A DNA stretch of 64,000 nucleotides from SZUA-430 sp040381215 (GCA_040381215.1 JBEIHO010000001.1:75134-139133); one strand, 5' to 3'; positions 1 through 8,285 are shown, counted from the first letter of the stretch. The notes: a model not told the origin generated them from the sequence alone. Made by a program: numbers and translations.

Positions 1-600
1 CCACGGGGTTCCTACCGAACGAGCTGCGACCAGATCTACGTCACGCCGGGGCCTGGCAAGACCTTGACGCTCAACGCCCGGTGTCAGACGCGGCGTGGCC
101 GCGTGGTCGATGCGGTCCTGCCCAACTATCAGGCCTGTCGCGGCGACATCGGCAACAATGACGGACGCTTGGAATGCAGCGCAGCCCAGGGCGAGAACCT
201 GGGCCAGCCGCCCCGTGGCTCTTATCGTGCCACCTGCCGCGACGATCAATTGGTACGCGGCAGGAGCGGACCGATCGATTTGATTGCCTCGTGCCAGACC
301 CGCAGCGGGCGCCTCGTGGATGCAACGCTTCCGAATGTCAGGGCCTGCAACGGTGACATCAGCAACGACGATGGCCGCCTTGTCTGTCAGAAGGGCCCTG
401 ATCTTGGCGAGCTGCCGCGGGGCTCTTATGCCGGCAGCTGTCGCGACGCGCGTTTGGAGCAACGACCAGGAGGCACGGTCGATTTGCTCGCGAGCTGCAA
501 GACGCGCTCCGGCCGTTTTGTAGACGCGACCTTGCCGAATGTCCGCGGCTGCAAGGGCGACATCGGCAACGACAACGGCCAGCTCGTCTGCGCGCGATAG
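1..600 (+). CDS. CVNH-repeat secreted lectin-like protein, 5' end outside window
   Basis: The reading frame is open from base 1 to the TAG at 598-600, so this is the C-terminal 199 residues of a longer protein. It consists of three tandem units beginning at about residues 1, 71 and 139, each opening with PRGSY. Each unit carries four cysteines (9/28/46/59, 79/98/116/129, 147/166/184/197), an A-C-T-R-G strand and a closing N-D-G-x-L-x-C motif. This is the cyanovirin-N homology pattern, a fold known from carbohydrate-binding lectins. Sugar binding is inferred from the family; the ligand is unknown. The even cysteine spacing suggests disulfides and an extracytoplasmic location, but the signal peptide is not visible. 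The next gene, also secreted, follows closely and is probably co-transcribed. Confidence 0.85.
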   Translation, partial: PRGSYRTSCDQIYVTPGPGKTLTLNARCQTRRGRVVDAVLPNYQACRGDIGNNDGRLECSAAQGENLGQPPRGSYRATCRDDQLVRGRSGPIDLIASCQTRSGRLVDATLPNVRACNGDISNDDGRLVCQKGPDLGELPRGSYAGSCRDARLEQRPGGTVDLLASCKTRSGRFVDATLPNVRGCKGDIGNDNGQLVCAR

Positions 601-659
601 GCCAAGGGGCGAACACGACGCGCCGGCTTGCCGTCGCACTGGCCTGTGGGGTCGCCCTG

Positions 660-2039
660 TTGCTGGCGACCGCCCGGCCCTGCGTCTCCGCGCAGGCGAA
701 TGACGCTCTCGACTTCCTCATCCAGGATGTCTGCGTCGATGCAAAGGACCGGCCCATTGCCGGAGATCCGGCCTCGTGTCCACGGCATCGCGACCTGCGA
801 CCGCTCGAGCGCACGCCCTTTCTGCGGACGGACAACGAAGACGGCAAGGTCTACCAGTCGATCACATCACACCCCGTCCGCTCACCCTATCCGGGACAGC
901 GCATCCCGCGCATCGCTGCGACCAAGGAGTTTGGAGGAGATGATCCATCGACGGCGTTTCGCGATTTTGACCTGTGCCTGCCGGGAATTTGCACCCCACC
1001 CTTTCGCGACGGATACGACATCCTCGAGGCCGAGGGCGAATTCGTCTCCATCATCGGCACCAGCGACCCGGGAATGAACGGACAGGTCTTCTGGAACAGC
1101 GCATGCTCCGGCGGGATGGAGAACCCGGCCAATCACGAAGACAGCTGGCTCTCCTTTCCGGCACGCATCCTTCAGAACCCGAAGGGTACGCGGTTGGCCT
1201 GGCTGAAGATCAATCAGGGCACGGGATGCCCGTGGTTCTTCAATCCGGCATGGACGGAATGGCAACGCCTGCCCGGCCCCTTTGTCTTCACCTCAGGCAA
1301 GGCGCTGGAGGCCATTCGCTCGGACCATTTCGGTGGTCGCAGCCCGGCAAGGGCAGACCACATCGAGCGTTTCTACTTCACGCGCGCCTATGGCTTTACG
1401 CGCTGGGAACGATGGGAGCGAGGTGACGTGAGGGTCAAGGCGCATGGCTGCAACGATGCGACGACCCTGGAGCGCGATGGCGTCATCTATCGCCGAACGG
1501 ATTGCCGCGACACGACACATGTCATCCAGCAGGCCGTGCCCTACCTGCCGGATGTCAGCGGACCACCCTGGCCGCTGAACGGCGCCCCCAACCTGTTGCG
1601 CAATCCCACGTTCGCACAAGGGCGTCTCGACGGGTGGCGCGCACCGCAGACCGCTCGCGCTGCGCCATCAGGTCTTTCAGCAAGGAACATGGCGCTGACC
1701 GTCACCTGCATCACGGAATGCGAGGACAGTATCGTTTCGCAGGAAGCTGCAATCCCGCCAGCCATGCGCACGACGCGCCAGAACCTGCATTATGGCGGCT
1801 TGTTCAGGGCGGATCGGCCAGCCCGGCTGGACCTTCGCCTGACACTGCTCGACGACGCGGGGCGCACGGTCAGGCAATGGGTGCATCCGGTCACGCTCGG
1901 CACGACATTCCGGGCGATAGACCTGTCGGGACCTTCAGACCTTGAACGTGAACGGATTAAGCGGATCAGGCTGGACATCCAGCCCGGCACCCCGGGCGCG
2001 AAGGTGATGATGGACGAGATCTACGTCATCGCCCGCTGA
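660..2039 (+). CDS. Secreted protein with C-terminal carbohydrate-binding-like domain
   Basis: About 459 residues; the catalytic function is not recognised. The TTG at 660 is the first conventional start, but the frame is open upstream and codes for a hydrophobic stretch (LAVALACGVALLLATA) preceded by TTRR and followed by SAQA. That looks like an intact signal peptide, so the true start is probably upstream, perhaps CTG 588 overlapping the previous gene. The body is rich in aromatic residues and has paired cysteines. The last ~140 residues begin NLLRNPTFAQGRLDGW, the typical opening of CBM4/9 or galactose-binding-like beta-sandwich domains, and end with MMDEIYVIAR. Adjacency to the CVNH protein suggests a pair of secreted glycan-binding proteins. 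Confidence 0.7.
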   Translation: MLATARPCVSAQANDALDFLIQDVCVDAKDRPIAGDPASCPRHRDLRPLERTPFLRTDNEDGKVYQSITSHPVRSPYPGQRIPRIAATKEFGGDDPSTAFRDFDLCLPGICTPPFRDGYDILEAEGEFVSIIGTSDPGMNGQVFWNSACSGGMENPANHEDSWLSFPARILQNPKGTRLAWLKINQGTGCPWFFNPAWTEWQRLPGPFVFTSGKALEAIRSDHFGGRSPARADHIERFYFTRAYGFTRWERWERGDVRVKAHGCNDATTLERDGVIYRRTDCRDTTHVIQQAVPYLPDVSGPPWPLNGAPNLLRNPTFAQGRLDGWRAPQTARAAPSGLSARNMALTVTCITECEDSIVSQEAAIPPAMRTTRQNLHYGGLFRADRPARLDLRLTLLDDAGRTVRQWVHPVTLGTTFRAIDLSGPSDLERERIKRIRLDIQPGTPGAKVMMDEIYVIAR

Positions 2040-2112
2040 GCTTCCGCAGGCAACGGAACCCAGGATGCCCCCTCGGGGACCCTGATCAAGGCTCTGATTT
2101 ATTTTGAAAAAT

Positions 2113-2187
2113 TGGAGCGGGCGAGGCGATTCGAACGCCCGACCCTAACCTTGGCAAGGTTATGCTCTACCCCTGAGCTACGCCCGC
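2113..2187 (-). tRNA. tRNA-Gly (anticodon GCC)
   Basis: The reverse complement folds as a standard cloverleaf. The acceptor stem GCGGGCG pairs with CGCCCGC, followed by discriminator T and an encoded CCA. The D-arm contains AGCTCAGGGGTAGAGC, the anticodon loop reads TTGCCAA (GCC, glycine), and the T-arm contains GTTCGAATC. Length is 75 nt including CCA. Transcription runs leftward into a short T-rich stretch at 2107-2112. No integrase or repeated 3' end lies nearby, so there is no sign it serves as an attachment site. Confidence 0.97.
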
Positions 2188-2316
2188 GCTCCAGGACCGG
2201 CCGTCAAGCCGCATCCGCGTTAAGGCCGTGGGTTATGACTGAAAGCCTTGGGCGATGCAACACGATTCTGATTGGCCTCATCCGCGAAATAGCCCGGATC
2301 CTGTCTGGCGCCGCCG

Positions 2317-3300
2317 TCACGGACCGCCTTCCGGCCCGAGGTCCCCGAGCCTGTCTTGGTAAAGCCTCAACAGGCAATCCGTGGTGCTTGAGCCAGAGCC
2401 GGAACAGGTCGCGTCACGACGCGTCAACCAGGCTCGCTGCTCCTGCCGCAGGAGAGACACCTGCCCCGCCGCTTCTGCCCACGCAAGTCGTTCAAGATAG
2501 AGCTCGGATAGCCGGCGATCGAGGCGCGCAAGCGCCCCTGACGCACAGACCGCCTTTTCCACCCGGCTTCGCGCCGCGAGGCAGTCAAACGAAGCGGCAG
2601 GCGCACGAGGATCAGCGCGCAGCAGCCCGCGAAGTTCATCCATCGGGATCCGCACCTCCTGCGGTCCCGCAGCATAGGGGGCAACCTGATAGGCATCGAA
2701 CATCACCGTCAGCCACTCCTTCGTCAGGACAAACCGCGCGAAATTGGCAGGGTTCGGCCCCGCACCCCGGCGGATCCAATTGGTGTCCCCCAGTCCATCC
2801 TGCTGGGCCAGCGACGCCGTTAATTGCTCGATGCTGGACTTGCTGATGCGCCGGATACCCGCAACGGAGAACAACTCCGCGATTTCGGCCTCGTACCCGT
2901 CCGGCAGGAGAAAGTGAAAAGTCCTGAATGTCGTGTTCGGATGCGCCCCGCCTGAGTAGGTGTAGTGCGCGAAGACAAGTGAGAGCACCTCGTCATCGTT
3001 CTGCGTCACCTCATAGGACAGCACCGAGCTCCAGCGCTGCGTCCCGCGCACCTCGTCATCCTCCGCATTTCGCAAGTCCTGCCGGAAATCATCTTCAAGC
3101 GTACCCGCCCACCGCTCGATGAGCGCATCGATGCGCATCACACCTGTAGCGGGATAGACGAGATTGATCTCGTGCGAGGATGTCACGTGCCTGATGGCGC
3201 GGGATGAAATCCTGAGAGGCTCCGCAGACACATCACCCGGCACCGCCGTAGCCAGCACCATGGTCAAGGCAACGGCAACAAGGATATTCTTTGCACGCAC
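2317..3300 (-). CDS. DUF3298-like protein with C-terminal LprI/DUF1311-like domain
   Basis: About 327 residues from a GTG at 3300 preceded by a G-rich stretch; a TTG at 3318 would add six residues. The N-terminus (MRAKNILVAVALTMVLATA) is a clear signal peptide, so the protein is periplasmic or secreted. The middle contains FAHYTYSGGAHPNT, characteristic of DUF3298/RsiV-like domains. The last ~95 residues (SFDCLAARSRVEKAVC ... QRAWLTRRDATC ... CLLRLYQDRL) match the cysteine-rich DUF1311/LprI pattern, a family that includes a lysozyme inhibitor. Envelope protection is possible but inferred. The gene stands alone, divergent from the next gene. Confidence 0.75.
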   Translation of the reverse strand: MRAKNILVAVALTMVLATAVPGDVSAEPLRISSRAIRHVTSSHEINLVYPATGVMRIDALIERWAGTLEDDFRQDLRNAEDDEVRGTQRWSSVLSYEVTQNDDEVLSLVFAHYTYSGGAHPNTTFRTFHFLLPDGYEAEIAELFSVAGIRRISKSSIEQLTASLAQQDGLGDTNWIRRGAGPNPANFARFVLTKEWLTVMFDAYQVAPYAAGPQEVRIPMDELRGLLRADPRAPAASFDCLAARSRVEKAVCASGALARLDRRLSELYLERLAWAEAAGQVSLLRQEQRAWLTRRDATCSGSGSSTTDCLLRLYQDRLGDLGPEGGP

Positions 3301-3336
3301 CCTGAAACCCCCAAGCAATTTTCCAGCAAGGTCACC

Positions 3337-3870
3337 ATGAGCCAGGCCGCATCACAAGCGGAACTTCTCGCAGCCCTGGACCGGCTGGGAATTCCCAGCA
3401 ACACGTTCCACCACCCCCCTGTATTCACCGTAGACGAAGCAAAGCGCCACAGGGGACCCATCGTCGGCGGACACACGAAGAACCTGTTCCTCAAGGACAA
3501 GAAAAGCCACCACTTCCTCGCAGTGACGCTCGAGGATGTCCCGGTGGACCTGAAAGCCCTCGGCGACCTGATCGGCGCGAGCGGAAGACTGTCCTTCGCA
3601 GCCCCTGATACCCTGCGTGAAATGCTCGCGGTAGAGCCCGGCTCCGTGACCCCCTTCGCCCTCATCAATGATCACCAATGTCGCGTGCAGCCCGTCTTCG
3701 ACACACACATGCTGTCTGTCTCCCCGCTGAACTTCCACCCGCTGACCAATACGGCCACAACCGCCATTTCCAGCGCGGATCTTCTAAGGTTTGCCCGATC
3801 CTGCGGTCACCAACCCGTTTGCCAGCGCTTTCCGCGGCGGGACGCCGCAGCTATAAGCCTTGAACCCTGA
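3337..3870 (+). CDS. ProX/YbaK-type aminoacyl-tRNA deacylase
   Basis: 177 residues. It has the PrdX/YbaK editing-domain layout: an N-terminal helix (ELLAALDRLGIP), then HHPPVFTVDEA, GHTKNLFLKDKK with the conserved lysine, and a C-terminal GSVTPFALIND motif. Stand-alone proteins of this family hydrolyse mischarged alanyl-tRNA(Pro) and related tRNAs in the cytosol, backing up prolyl-tRNA synthetase. The ATG at 3337 is chosen because the family motif begins within ten residues. It is the first gene of a plus-strand run with the thioredoxin-TPR gene that follows, a pairing common in alphaproteobacteria. The start lies only about 36 bp from the divergent gene's start, so the promoters must be compact. 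Confidence 0.88.
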   Translation: MSQAASQAELLAALDRLGIPSNTFHHPPVFTVDEAKRHRGPIVGGHTKNLFLKDKKSHHFLAVTLEDVPVDLKALGDLIGASGRLSFAAPDTLREMLAVEPGSVTPFALINDHQCRVQPVFDTHMLSVSPLNFHPLTNTATTAISSADLLRFARSCGHQPVCQRFPRRDAAAISLEP

Positions 3871-3941
3871 CCAAGGAGGGTGGTTGGCATTTCCCCCACC
3901 CGACCCCATCTTGAGATCCTGAAACCGAGAGAACGCAAGCC

Positions 3942-4859
3942 ATGCAGTCCATTATTGGTAACCCGGGCACCGCCGCCCAGGCCACGCCCGACGGCCTCAT
4001 CAAGGACACATCGGAGCGCACCTTTGTCGCGGATGTGCTCGAGCCTTCACGGGAGGTTCCCGTACTGGTCGACTTCTGGGCTCCCTGGTGCGGACCCTGC
4101 CGCCAGCTGACGCCCATGCTCGAGAAGGCCGTTCGGGAAGCCAAAGGCGCCGTAAAGCTGGTCAAGATAAACATCGACGAGAACAAGCGCATTGCGGCGC
4201 AACTCCGGATCCAGTCGATCCCGGCAGTCTATGCCTTTCGCAATGGACAGCCAGTCGATGGCTTCGTTGGCGCAATGAAGGAGTCCGAAATCCGCGACTT
4301 CATCAAACGACTGTCCGGCGATACCGGCCCCTCGCCAATCGATGAGCTTCTCGCGATCGCAGCAGAGTCCTTTGATGCGGGTGACCTGGCAACGGCAGCG
4401 CAGGCCTATGCACGCATCCTTGGCGAGGAACCTCAGAACCCGGCGGCCCTCGGCGGCATCGCGCGCTGCTATCTTGCAAGCGGCGACATCGATCGAGCAC
4501 GCCAGACGCTGCAACTTGTACCACCCGAACACATGGGCCACGAGGCAATCGCTGCGGTCTCGGCCCAGATCCGCCTGAAGGACCAGGCTCCGGCAGACGA
4601 CAACCTGGCGGAATTGAAGGCGCTCATTGAAGCAAGCCCGTCCAATCTGCAGGCTCGGTTCGACCTCGCAGCGGCCCTCGCAGCAGCCGGAACCGCCGAA
4701 GCTGCGATCGACGAGTACCTGGAAATCCTCCGCCGGGACCGGAACTGGAATGACGGCGCGGCGCGCCTGCAGCTTCTGACACTGTTTGAGGCACTGGGAT
4801 CCACAGACCCTGTCGTGAAGTCCGGTCGCCGCAAGCTCTCCAACCTGCTGTTCTCCTGA
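3942..4859 (+). CDS. cnoX: Thioredoxin-TPR protein (CnoX/YbbN family)
   Basis: 305 residues. Residues 28-130 form a thioredoxin domain with the full active site WCGPC (CGPC at 50-53). Residues ~140-300 form TPR-like helical repeats. CnoX/YbbN proteins are holdase chaperones that protect clients from oxidation and hand them to DnaK or GroEL. The E. coli protein has a degenerate SxxC site, whereas this one keeps both cysteines, as alphaproteobacterial members often do, and may also have reductase activity. The next gene starts one base after this stop, indicating an operon with the Lon-N, UPF0434 and DUF971 genes. Confidence 0.88.
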   Translation: MQSIIGNPGTAAQATPDGLIKDTSERTFVADVLEPSREVPVLVDFWAPWCGPCRQLTPMLEKAVREAKGAVKLVKINIDENKRIAAQLRIQSIPAVYAFRNGQPVDGFVGAMKESEIRDFIKRLSGDTGPSPIDELLAIAAESFDAGDLATAAQAYARILGEEPQNPAALGGIARCYLASGDIDRARQTLQLVPPEHMGHEAIAAVSAQIRLKDQAPADDNLAELKALIEASPSNLQARFDLAAALAAAGTAEAAIDEYLEILRRDRNWNDGAARLQLLTLFEALGSTDPVVKSGRRKLSNLLFS

Positions 4860-4860
4860 G

Positions 4861-5502
4861 ATGGCGCTCCACCGCTCGCTGCCTGAGACCATACCGATCT
4901 TTCCGCTCGAAGGCGCACTGCTGCTTCCGGGCGGAAGAATGCCACTGCGTATCTTCGAGCCCCGATATCTCGAGATGACGGATGATGCCCTCGGAACGTC
5001 GAGACTGATCGGCATGATCCAGCCTGCAACGACCAGCGCCGCAAACCCGGCGCTCTACAATGTCGGTTGCGTTGGCAGGCTCACCTCATGGAACGAAACG
5101 CCAGACGGCCGCTACGCGATCGTGTTGACGGGTGTGTGCCGCTTCAGGATACGCGAAGAAGTCAGCACGCCGCGGCTCTACCGTATGGTCAGGGCAGATT
5201 ACACCGACTATCGCGCAGATCTTGAACAGGAAGCAGCAGAACCCGACTTCGACCGCGAGCGGCTCGCATCCGTGATCAGGCAGTTTCTGGGCAAGCACAA
5301 GATGGAAAGCCTGTGGCCGACCCTCGAGGAACTTCCGGCGGGACTGCTGGTGAATTCACTGGCCATGGTCTGCCCCTTCTCCCCCGCAGAAAAGCAGGCC
5401 CTCCTCGAGGAACCCACGCTGACCGACCGGGCAAAGCTTCTGATGACGCTCATGGAGATGAATGTCGCCGGTATGTCAGGCGCAGAAGGGACACTTCAAT
5501 GA
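4861..5502 (+). CDS. LON N-terminal (substrate-binding) domain protein
   Basis: 213 residues made up almost entirely of a LON_substr_bdg domain: IPIFPLEGALLLPGGRMPLRIFEPRY near the N-terminus, given here as separate conserved blocks IPIFPLEG and LRIFEPRY, with a helical second half. No AAA+ or protease domain follows, so it is a stand-alone adaptor-like protein rather than Lon protease. The exact role of these short proteins is unknown; substrate recognition is inferred from the domain. The ATG follows the previous stop by one base, and the stop overlaps the next start as ATGA, so translation is probably coupled. Confidence 0.85.
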   Translation: MALHRSLPETIPIFPLEGALLLPGGRMPLRIFEPRYLEMTDDALGTSRLIGMIQPATTSAANPALYNVGCVGRLTSWNETPDGRYAIVLTGVCRFRIREEVSTPRLYRMVRADYTDYRADLEQEAAEPDFDRERLASVIRQFLGKHKMESLWPTLEELPAGLLVNSLAMVCPFSPAEKQALLEEPTLTDRAKLLMTLMEMNVAGMSGAEGTLQ

Positions 5503-5717
5503 GTGACGGCAATGCACCGCCACTCAAGGCGCGCGCCATCGACCCGAAACTACTCGAGATCCTCGTGTGCCCTGTAACCAAGGCAACGCTGAGATACGAC
5601 GCTGCAAGGCAGGAACTGATCTCGCTCGCCGCACGTCTCGCCTTTCCAATCCGCGATGGCATACCTGTCATGCTCGTCGATGAAGCGCGCGAATTGCAGG
5701 ACAGTGAAACCAGGTGA
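5499..5717 (+). CDS. UPF0434/Trm112-like small protein
   Basis: 72 residues starting at ATG 5499, which overlaps the TGA of the preceding gene. The sequence has the Trm112/UPF0434 signature: DPKLLEILVCPVTKATL followed by LISLAARLAFPIRDGIPVML. The usual zinc-ribbon cysteine pairs are mostly lost; only Cys24 remains, as in many bacterial members. Trm112 proteins act as small activating subunits of methyltransferases in eukaryotes and archaea; the bacterial role is poorly defined. The stop overlaps the GTG start of the DUF971 gene. A longer in-frame reading from 5313 overlaps the Lon-N gene and lacks support. Confidence 0.88.
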   Translation: MSDGNAPPLKARAIDPKLLEILVCPVTKATLRYDAARQELISLAARLAFPIRDGIPVMLVDEARELQDSETR

Positions 5718-6079
5718 CCACAAGCAGCCCCTGGCCCCTGGACCTTTCTTACAACCGGGCTGATCGCATCCTGCGCGTGCGCTTCGATGACGGAGTTGCT
5801 TTCAACCTGCCCGCCGAGTACTTGCGCGTTGAAAGCCCGAGCGCGGAAGTAAAAGGACACGGCGCGGCCGAACGGAAAACAGTACCCGGAAAGAAATGGG
5901 TTGCCATTCAAGCAATCGAACCTGTTGGCCAGTACGCGGTCAGATTGATCTTCGACGATGGCCACGACACGGGTCTTTACGCCTGGAGTTATCTCTACGA
6001 ACTGGGACAACAGCACGCCAACCGCTGGGCCGAATATGAAAGCCGCCTCTCACGACTGGGGCTTCGGAGAGATCCCTGA
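5714..6079 (+). CDS. DUF971 (GBBH-like N-terminal domain) protein
   Basis: 121 residues from GTG 5714, overlapping the TGA of the previous gene. It is a single DUF971 domain: an N-terminal strand pair (LRVRFDDGVAFNLPAEYLRV) and a C-terminal block (YAVRLIFDDGHDTGLYAWSYLYELG) ending in conserved aromatics. The domain resembles the N-terminal part of gamma-butyrobetaine hydroxylase and occurs alone in many proteobacteria, sometimes linked to iron-sulfur protein biogenesis, but its function here cannot be read from sequence. The stop overlaps the following ATG, continuing the chain of coupled genes. Confidence 0.88.
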   Translation: MTTSSPWPLDLSYNRADRILRVRFDDGVAFNLPAEYLRVESPSAEVKGHGAAERKTVPGKKWVAIQAIEPVGQYAVRLIFDDGHDTGLYAWSYLYELGQQHANRWAEYESRLSRLGLRRDP

Positions 6080-6489
6080 TGATCTGGCGGGCGCTTTTCG
6101 AATACTGGCACATCATCGCACTTGGACTTGCGATGATTGCCTGGCGGGTCTGGGGAAACCGGATAACCGGATTTGTCCGTCGCATGGACCAGCAACGCGC
6201 ACGGACTGAATTGCAGGCGATGTACGACAGGTCAAATCCGAACTCTCATTTCCGGCAATCGGTCGAGCAGATCAACGAAGACACGCCAAGTGTCGTACCC
6301 CACCCAACCGATCCGGGCGTTTGCACCTGGGCCGGCCAGTCTTACGCCTCACGCGAAGATGCTGAAGCCGCACGATGGCACCACGTCCTGAGCGAGGCTC
6401 GCAGCTTCTACCGGGATCTTGACCGGCAGTTCGGCAATCGAATTGCGGGCCGCGACAAATCCGAGACAATCGATGGCGCCCGGGACTGA
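6079..6489 (+). CDS. Small single-pass membrane protein, unknown function
   Basis: 136 residues; not recognised. Residues ~10-27 (HIIALGLAMIAWRVWG) form one transmembrane helix, followed by a basic segment (RRMDQQRAR), suggesting the C-terminal ~105 residues are cytoplasmic. The soluble part is hydrophilic, with a lone cysteine in PGVCTWAGQSYASREDAEAARW, a pattern resembling short repeats that bind other proteins, though I would not assign a family. The ATG overlaps the DUF971 stop by one base, so it is the last gene of the coupled run starting near 3.3 kb. It converges on the hydroxylase gene with a 16-bp gap. Confidence 0.65.
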   Translation: MIWRALFEYWHIIALGLAMIAWRVWGNRITGFVRRMDQQRARTELQAMYDRSNPNSHFRQSVEQINEDTPSVVPHPTDPGVCTWAGQSYASREDAEAARWHHVLSEARSFYRDLDRQFGNRIAGRDKSETIDGARD

Positions 6490-6505
6490 TCGCGCCCCAG
6501 GACCA

Positions 6506-7744
6506 TCAGACCGCTTCCCCACGCAGCAATCGCGGGACATGACCTGCAACCCCGCTGGCCTGTCTCATGAACATGGCCTTCAGCGGCGCGATGCCATCGA
6601 CGATATCCATCCCCAGCCGTCGCAGGCCCCGAAGCGCAACATTGTCATTTGAGAACAACCGGTTCAGCGCATCCATGCTGAGGGCAAACACCGTATTGTC
6701 CACCCGCCGCCACGCCTCATAGCGCGCAAGGGTCGAGCGAGAACCCGGATCAAGCCCAAGTCGCCGGGCATCGACAATCGTCTCTGCAATGGCGGCAACG
6801 TCGCGCAGGCCCAGATTGAGTCCCTGCCCCGCCAGGGGATGCACGGCATGGGCGGCATCTCCCACCAGGGCGATGCGCTCAGCCAGATAGGTCTCTGCGA
6901 GATTAAGTGACAGCGGGTAGGACCACCGCGGTCCGACAACGCGCACGAGCCCAAGATGATCGCCGAACCGCCGTCGAACCTCGCCGGCGAACGCAGCATC
7001 GTCGAGGGACATGAAAGCCTGGGCCAGCTGCTCCTGCTCACTCCACACGATGGAAGAACGATTCCCCGTCATCGGCAGGATGGCAAAGGGACCACCCTCG
7101 AGGAATAACTCGTGGGCAACCCCGCGATGCGGGCGTTCATGCTCCACCGTGGTGACGATCCCGTGCTGTCGATAGGGCCAGCCATGCGTCCGGATCCCGC
7201 AGGCCTCGCGAATGGGTGAATCCCGCCCGTCTGCCGCCACGCAAAGCCGGGCGCGAACGGCACGCCCATCATTCGTCGACACGACAATCTGGCTACCTTC
7301 CACACTCGTCCCCACCACCCTGCAAGGCGCGAGGACCTGCAGCAACGGGCAGGCACGCGCGCCGTGATCGAGGGCCTTCCGGAAATGCCTGTTCTCGACC
7401 ATGTGCGCCAATGGATCTTCGCCAATCTCGCGATGGTCGAAGTGCAGCATCGCAGTCGAGGCGCCCGCGCGCACCGTTCCATCCCCGACGACGATGTCGA
7501 GAACAGGCTCTGCATGCGGATGCACATGGCTCCAGACCGAAAGGACCTCAAGCATCCGCCGCGACGCGGGCGCGAACGAACTGACCCGTCCGTCAAAGGC
7601 CTCATCCTGCAGCAAGGCCGGATCGGCGCCATCGATGACGATGGTTTCGACGCCAGACTGGGCGAGCGCGATCCCGAGCGTGAGGCCAACCATGCCCCCA
7701 CCCGCAATGACCACGTCGCAGCTTTCCAATTCGAGGTTTTCCAT
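6506..7744 (-). CDS. UbiH/UbiF/COQ6-family FAD-dependent hydroxylase
   Basis: 412 residues. It has the FAD Rossmann motif VIAGGGMVGLTLG at 12-24, the DG motif (AADGRDSPIRE) and the second FAD motif GDAAHAVHPLAGQGLNLG near residue 285. These define the ubiquinone-biosynthesis monooxygenase family, which hydroxylates the benzoquinone ring at C5, C6 or C1 depending on subtype. Alphaproteobacteria carry UbiL, UbiM and related variants with differing site specificity, so I do not assign the position. The gene is monocistronic on the minus strand and diverges from glnK across 178 bp. Confidence 0.85.
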   Translation of the reverse strand: MENLELESCDVVIAGGGMVGLTLGIALAQSGVETIVIDGADPALLQDEAFDGRVSSFAPASRRMLEVLSVWSHVHPHAEPVLDIVVGDGTVRAGASTAMLHFDHREIGEDPLAHMVENRHFRKALDHGARACPLLQVLAPCRVVGTSVEGSQIVVSTNDGRAVRARLCVAADGRDSPIREACGIRTHGWPYRQHGIVTTVEHERPHRGVAHELFLEGGPFAILPMTGNRSSIVWSEQEQLAQAFMSLDDAAFAGEVRRRFGDHLGLVRVVGPRWSYPLSLNLAETYLAERIALVGDAAHAVHPLAGQGLNLGLRDVAAIAETIVDARRLGLDPGSRSTLARYEAWRRVDNTVFALSMDALNRLFSNDNVALRGLRRLGMDIVDGIAPLKAMFMRQASGVAGHVPRLLRGEAV

Positions 7745-7922
7745 GGAGCAGTGTTATAGGGCCTTGCCACCCGCCGACCAAGAACGGCGCGCTGCGTCAC
7801 AGAGGTTAACTGCACAATTTGTCGGCATCGAGGGATCTAGACTGCTGCGACTTGAAGCAATACACCCCAGCGGATTCACGGGATCATCGTGCAGTCGAAA
7901 CCATCAGGCGAGGCATGGCACC

Positions 7923-8261
7923 ATGAAACTCATCACGGCGGTGATTAAGCCGTTTAAGCTGGACGAAGTACGGGAAGCCCTTGTCGCAATGGGCGTTGAA
8001 GGCCTCACGGTTACCGAGGCGAAGGGCTTCGGTCGTCAAAAGGGCCACCGCGAAATTTACCGCGGCGCGGAATACGCGGTCAGCTTCGTCCCCAAGCTGA
8101 AGATCGAAGTGGCCGTGCGCGCCGACCAGGCCGACGCGGTCATTCAGTGCATCACTAACCACGCACGGACCGGCCAGATCGGCGACGGCAAGATTTTCGT
8201 CACACCAGTGGAACACGTCGTGCGAATCCGTACAGGCGAAACCGACACAAACGCCCTCTAG
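7923..8261 (+). CDS. glnK: PII nitrogen regulatory protein (GlnK/GlnB)
   Basis: 112 residues, the standard PII length. Start ATG 7923 gives MKLITAVIKPFKLDEV. The T-loop carries Tyr51 in IYRGAEY, the uridylylation site used by GlnD, and the C-terminal signature TGQIGDGKIFV is intact. PII trimers bind ATP, ADP and 2-oxoglutarate, report carbon/nitrogen status, and in GlnK plug the ammonium channel. The ammonium transporter gene follows 24 bp downstream, so this is the amtB-linked paralogue and GlnK is the better name. I could not find a convincing sigma-54 or NtrC site upstream. A longer in-frame extension to 7401 overlaps the antisense hydroxylase and is rejected. Confidence 0.95.
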   Translation: MKLITAVIKPFKLDEVREALVAMGVEGLTVTEAKGFGRQKGHREIYRGAEYAVSFVPKLKIEVAVRADQADAVIQCITNHARTGQIGDGKIFVTPVEHVVRIRTGETDTNAL

Positions 8262-8285
8262 CATTCAATCGAAGGAAGCAAGCTC

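Noticed and set aside
2113..2187. tRNA-Gly as an integration site for a mobile element
   Set aside because: No integrase, no direct repeat of the tRNA 3' end, and housekeeping-type genes on both sides.
2112..2846. 244-residue ORF starting in the tRNA-Gly region
   Set aside because: It runs through the tRNA on the opposite strand and is antisense to the DUF3298/LprI-like gene, whose signal peptide and domain motifs are convincing.
7745..7922. Sigma-54 promoter and NtrC sites upstream of glnK
   Set aside because: I looked for GG-N10-GC with TGGCAC/TTGC context and for TGCAC-type dyads. The nearest match (GG-N9-GC at ~7830) has the wrong spacing, and TGCACAATTTGTCGGCA is too weak a dyad.
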